From NCBI GenBank assembly GCA_017618075.1, contig JAFZUY010000027.1:1-64000 (forward strand): a stretch of DNA of 64,000 nucleotides, in the 5' to 3' direction. Positions 60,829-64,000 of the stretch are shown here, piece by piece. Origin of the DNA: Lachnospiraceae bacterium. GTDB taxonomy: Bacteria; Bacillota; Clostridia; Lachnospirales; Lachnospiraceae. The notes beneath the pieces were generated by a model that saw nothing but the letters and a program-made list of their open reading frames with translations, was not told the origin of the DNA and searched no databases. Position numbers and translations under genes: made by a program. Each line of letters opens with the position of its first letter. Within the stretch, counting starts at the first letter, position 1.

Positions 60829-61380
60829 TTAAAACTGTTTATATACCAAGGATTTGAGTAATCCGTCCGCGGTCTCTTCATCAAGAATTGTTTTTACAAT
60901 CTCACCGGCAAAAGCGATGGAGGTTCCCATGCCTCTTGAGGTGATAATATTTCCGTCATGCGCAACTTCTTTGGCAGGTATATTTGCACCTGCAAGTTCA
61001 CCCTCTACAGTAGGATAACAAACTGCTTCCTTATCGTTTAAATAGCCTTTGTGAGCAAGGATTGAAGGAGCTGCACAGATAGCGCAGACAAGCTTGTTTG
61101 CTTTAATAAACTCATCCAGTCTTTTTAAAAGATACTGATTGGCTTCAAGTCTCTGTGTACCGATCTTTCCGCCCGGTAAAATCATACAGTCGTATTCTTC
61201 GAAATTAATGTCCGATATCATGTAATCTGCCTTAACTTTAATACCGTGACTTCCGTTTATTTCCAAATCGTCTTCTGTTGAAATCATATCACAGACAATC
61301 TTGGCTCTTCTTAAAACATCAACTACGGTAAGACCTTCGATTTCTTCAAATCCGTCTGCAAGGAAAATAGCTGTTTTCAT
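60829..61380 (-). CDS. DJ-1/PfpI family protein (YajL-like), 183 aa
   Basis: DJ-1 superfamily fold with the nucleophile elbow VCAICAAPSILA (Cys at about 104). The conserved start ADGFEEIEGLTVVDVLRRA and EYDCMILPGGKIGTQRL support the DJ-1/YajL branch (glyoxalase or deglycase-like, or oxidative-stress protein). The active-site Glu near residue 17 (FEEIE) is present. The ATG at 61380 has GGAGGGATATAT. It is the last gene before the lipoprotein's terminator and appears to be transcribed alone. Confidence 0.9.
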   Translation of the reverse strand: MKTAIFLADGFEEIEGLTVVDVLRRAKIVCDMISTEDDLEINGSHGIKVKADYMISDINFEEYDCMILPGGKIGTQRLEANQYLLKRLDEFIKANKLVCAICAAPSILAHKGYLNDKEAVCYPTVEGELAGANIPAKEVAHDGNIITSRGMGTSIAFAGEIVKTILDEETADGLLKSLVYKQF

Positions 61381-61472
61381 ATATATCCCTCCGTTAAATC
61401 ATTATTAAACACACTAAACCGCATTATTATTTTACTTTTCTTTCGTATCATAATCAAGAAAATAATACCGAC

Positions 61473-61504
61473 AAAAAACTGCCGCAGGAAATCCTGCGAC
61501 AGTT
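61473..61504 (-). terminator. Terminator after the solute-binding lipoprotein gene
   Basis: AAACTGCCGCAGGA / TCCTGCGACAGTTT stem (61477-61490 and 61491-61504, one mismatch), then a T run on the minus strand (TTTTTTGTCGG). Confidence 0.88.
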
Positions 61505-61520
61505 TCGTTTCTTTTATGAT

Positions 61521-64000
61521 TTATTTCTTTTCGTTGATGTAAATCTGAAGTCTGGACTGAATAATCGATGCTACTTCATCGGCACTCTTCTGTCCTTCGA
61601 AATAACCTTGGGTTTCTTCATCGATGATGTTGTTTAATTCTTCATCCCAGGTATACAGACCTTCCACATTTACTACAAAGTTTTTAAGTTTGGCAACCTC
61701 TTCCTTGGTAAGAGGCTCAATTGTTTCTTCATGGTCTATAAGCCAGTATTTTTGTTCTTCGTAAACCTTATTGCCGTTTTCGTCCAGGTAATATGAAGGC
61801 TCGGTTGCTTTTTCTGCCATAAGATCAAATTCTTTTTCAACCGAAGGGATACCCCAGCCGATAGTCTCATAATACTCATGTTCGAAGCAGGTCTTGATGA
61901 AGTCCCATGCGGCCTCTTTGTGTTTACTCTTGTTCGAAATACCCATAACGGTATCAATATTAAGAACTGCAGTGTCTTTGCCTGAAAGAGGAACACCTAT
62001 AAGCTCGGGAATCTCTCCGAATCTGTACTTTGCATTCCAGTTGTAATTGGAAAAGTCATCAACATACACAAAATTGAGCAGTGAATCGTTGTTTCTGTAT
62101 TCGTACATATATGATGAGTAGTCGTAGTTTTCCCAGTAATCCTGGCTGATTTCCTTGGGATATGTGTTTGCATATTCTAGAAGTTTTGAAAATTCAGGTG
62201 AGTCAAATGAACATTTTCCGGTCTTGGGATCAAGGAATTCATTCATGCTCATACTCATAAACATGCTCATAACAGAAGTTCTTGTCATGTCACTTGAAAG
62301 AGCTTTTTTGCCGGTAGTTTCCTCCCATTCGATAACATCATCAAGGTTCATGCCTTCTTTGTAAAACTCTTTCTTTACCTGCATTGCCTCAATTGAAAAC
62401 GTAGGGAATACGCAGTAAAGCTTGTCATCTTTGGCAAATATCGTCTGAGCGTTATGAACGAGGTCTTCTTTCTTAACTCCGTCGCTGTTGGCCATTAAAG
62501 GAGTTAAGTCTGTAAATACGCCCTTGTCAATGAGGTTGGTTACATCATATGCTTCGGGAACAATGATATCCGGAGCATTGCCGCCGGAAAGATCCGAATA
62601 GAATCTCTTTCTGCCTGCAGACCAGTCATCAGAAGTATTTAACTCCGAATAATCTACAAGTTTAATTCTGTATTTATCATTGTTCTTGTTGTAATTAATT
62701 ATCTGGCTGCTGATATAATATGAACCGTATACCGTTCCGAGAGTAATGATTTCTTTTTCTACTACATCTTCGGCTGGAACTTTTTCATACACTACAAGGC
62801 CGTTTCCGTTTTCGTTTTCAACAGTCATCAAAAACTGTTCTGCACTTGCGAAATATACCGAACCGTAAAAATCGTTCGGATTGATATCGGAATCATAAAA
62901 GTTTACAACTTCGGTTGCTTCCTTGTCACCGACATTTATTCCCATTATTGAGGAATTGGTTGCATAATAGAAATCAAACCCGTTTCCGTCTATCAGAGTC
63001 TTTTCGGATATAAGAGAATTAAGCGAAGTTTCTTCGGTTGCATTACCCTGATTGTTCAATTTGTAGGTTTTACTTGTATAGTTATCGCCTTCCCATGAAC
63101 CTATCGAAAAGATAAGTTCGCCTTTGTCATCCAGGCTGGAGTTTGATATATAACCCTCCTGAAGATCGGGCTTATAATTAAATTTCTTATTTAAGTCCTT
63201 GTCGTAACCTGTTACGGACTGCTCGGAAACAACATAAGAATTACCGTCTTTATCAACATACAGATCTCTTACGTAAAAATACTGTTCATTGTTGCTGTCT
63301 ACATTGATTTCTTTTAATAAAGTTCCGTCAAGAGAATATTTTCTGAATTTATATGCCTCTTCGTATGTCGTCTCATCATATGAAGAAACTATGGCATAAA
63401 TGTTCTCTGCACTGTCAACGCCCCAGCTCTGGCCGCTGAAGTATTCGCCGCCGTCAAGTGCGATATCGTAATAACTGATATCGTTCTCGTTGGCAAAAGA
63501 AGCAATGTGAAGCGTTGTTTTGATTTCATAATCTCCATCATAATAAACGTCATCATAACCGGGTCCTAAATAAACAGGTTCTTCAATATCTTCAGGTCCT
63601 TCATTAGGTTCTTCCGACTCAACATCCATAGGTCCTAAATCATCAGGTCCTTCCGACTCAACATCCACAGGTTCGCTTTCATCGATTACATCTAAAGGTG
63701 TCTCATCTTCGGTTTCTTCAACCTCGTATAAAACAGGATCATCGGAATAAACCGGACCGTCATAATCGGGATAATCATACTTAACGCGTGCTACATAATA
63801 TTTATCATTTGCCGCCTTAAATCCGTCAATATAATCAAATCCTTCTAAGTATATGGTCTTTGCTTCTTTAAATACGGCATTCTTGTTAACCTTTTCTGCT
63901 GAAGCTACTATATTGGCGTTACTGTTATTCTGTCCTTTTCCGTTTAATATATTGGATATGGCATCTTTAGGATTAAAGGTACAGCCTGCGAGAGTAAGTA
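61521..64000 (-). CDS. Large lipoprotein with propeller-like region and solute-binding domain (5' end outside window)
   Basis: The open frame continues through the internal GTG at 63668 to the window end, so 825 residues are visible and the start is missing. The first visible residues LTLAGC (63981-63998) are a lipobox, placing the signal peptide just upstream. Then come about 100 residues of acidic linker (an EPVDVESE/GPDDLGP-like tandem, about 63590-63700), a beta-rich repeat region like a propeller (about residues 150-440 of the visible part), and a type 1 extracellular solute-binding domain (KYRIKLVDYSELN, NAPDIIVPEAYDVTNLIDKG, LYCVFPTFSIEA) to the end. A Met-rich run MSMFMSMSM lies in the SBP part. 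The propeller-plus-SBP architecture is known in Lachnospiraceae; substrate not known, no permeases in the window. Confidence 0.8.
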   Translation of the reverse strand, partial: LTLAGCTFNPKDAISNILNGKGQNNSNANIVASAEKVNKNAVFKEAKTIYLEGFDYIDGFKAANDKYYVARVKYDYPDYDGPVYSDDPVLYEVEETEDETPLDVIDESEPVDVESEGPDDLGPMDVESEEPNEGPEDIEEPVYLGPGYDDVYYDGDYEIKTTLHIASFANENDISYYDIALDGGEYFSGQSWGVDSAENIYAIVSSYDETTYEEAYKFRKYSLDGTLLKEINVDSNNEQYFYVRDLYVDKDGNSYVVSEQSVTGYDKDLNKKFNYKPDLQEGYISNSSLDDKGELIFSIGSWEGDNYTSKTYKLNNQGNATEETSLNSLISEKTLIDGNGFDFYYATNSSIMGINVGDKEATEVVNFYDSDINPNDFYGSVYFASAEQFLMTVENENGNGLVVYEKVPAEDVVEKEIITLGTVYGSYYISSQIINYNKNNDKYRIKLVDYSELNTSDDWSAGRKRFYSDLSGGNAPDIIVPEAYDVTNLIDKGVFTDLTPLMANSDGVKKEDLVHNAQTIFAKDDKLYCVFPTFSIEAMQVKKEFYKEGMNLDDVIEWEETTGKKALSSDMTRTSVMSMFMSMSMNEFLDPKTGKCSFDSPEFSKLLEYANTYPKEISQDYWENYDYSSYMYEYRNNDSLLNFVYVDDFSNYNWNAKYRFGEIPELIGVPLSGKDTAVLNIDTVMGISNKSKHKEAAWDFIKTCFEHEYYETIGWGIPSVEKEFDLMAEKATEPSYYLDENGNKVYEEQKYWLIDHEETIEPLTKEEVAKLKNFVVNVEGLYTWDEELNNIIDEETQGYFEGQKSADEVASIIQSRLQIYINEKK

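Noticed and set aside
61521..63668. Start of the solute-binding protein at the GTG at 63668
   Set aside because: The frame stays open for another 110 codons to the window end and includes a lipobox, so the true start is outside.

Overview
The window looks like a chromosomal piece of an anaerobic Clostridia, most likely a Lachnospiraceae-type bacterium. This is inferred from the gene content: DUF4364 and DUF6062 proteins, a one-chain PurL, the tig-clpP-clpX-engB order, many lipoproteins with extracellular solute-binding folds, strong AGGAGG ribosome sites, and sigma-A promoters with TTGACA/TATAAT boxes. No phage, transposase, integrase, CRISPR or rRNA is visible. Almost everything is on the minus strand; only three genes are on the plus strand.

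Region 1 (1-19,560) is a head-to-tail array of six paralogous giant secreted proteins (five complete, 1,208-1,236 aa, and one cut by the window start). Each has the same signal peptide, a 120-140 residue D/E/A/V-rich acidic stalk of variable sequence, and about 1,000 residues of aromatic/Gly cell-wall-binding-type repeats, with no catalytic domain seen. Five of six have a near-identical promoter, and most end in the same GAAGGATGGCAT hairpin. One pair (11,963-15,670 and 8,262-11,933) has lost both signals between its genes. A tRNA-Arg(ACG) gene with its own promoter and terminator borders the array.

Region 2 (19,900-39,400) is mostly core metabolism and stress response on the minus strand: DUF308 membrane protein, CapA-type phosphoesterase, DUF4364 regulator, malic enzyme, Hsp33, a methyltransferase, a small-multidrug-export-type membrane protein, HisC, a small lipoprotein, PurL, a polar amino-acid ABC transporter, then GroEL, GroES and a PseB-type sugar-nucleotide dehydratase that appear to share one promoter. 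Upstream lie two membrane-anchored surface proteins, one with a GLUG-like repeat fold and one with a PIG-L deacetylase domain.

Region 3 (39,400-47,000) holds a plus-strand SPFH (band 7) membrane protein with a ribbon-helix-helix regulator and a phased palindromic operator, then the aspartate-family operon hom - degenerate ApgM/homoserine-kinase-like gene - lysC, divergent from a DUF6062 protein with a duplicated Cys/His motif, and a beta-CASP metallo-beta-lactamase nuclease.

Region 4 (47,000-64,000) carries membrane proteins, a GT-C type glycosyltransferase, 5-formyl-THF cyclo-ligase, Dtd, an EamA exporter, a solitary dynamin-like GTPase, Ung, HisF-HisH, tRNA-Pro(AGG), EngB, ClpX, ClpP, trigger factor, a DJ-1 family protein, and a large lipoprotein with a solute-binding domain whose start lies beyond the window.

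The most unusual items are the acidic-stalk protein array, the metal-ligand-stripped kinase/mutase homologue between hom and lysC, the phased TGATATCA operator before the SPFH/RHH pair, tRNA-Pro(AGG) together with strong use of CCC/CCT proline codons, and groESL placed behind pseB without a CIRCE element.
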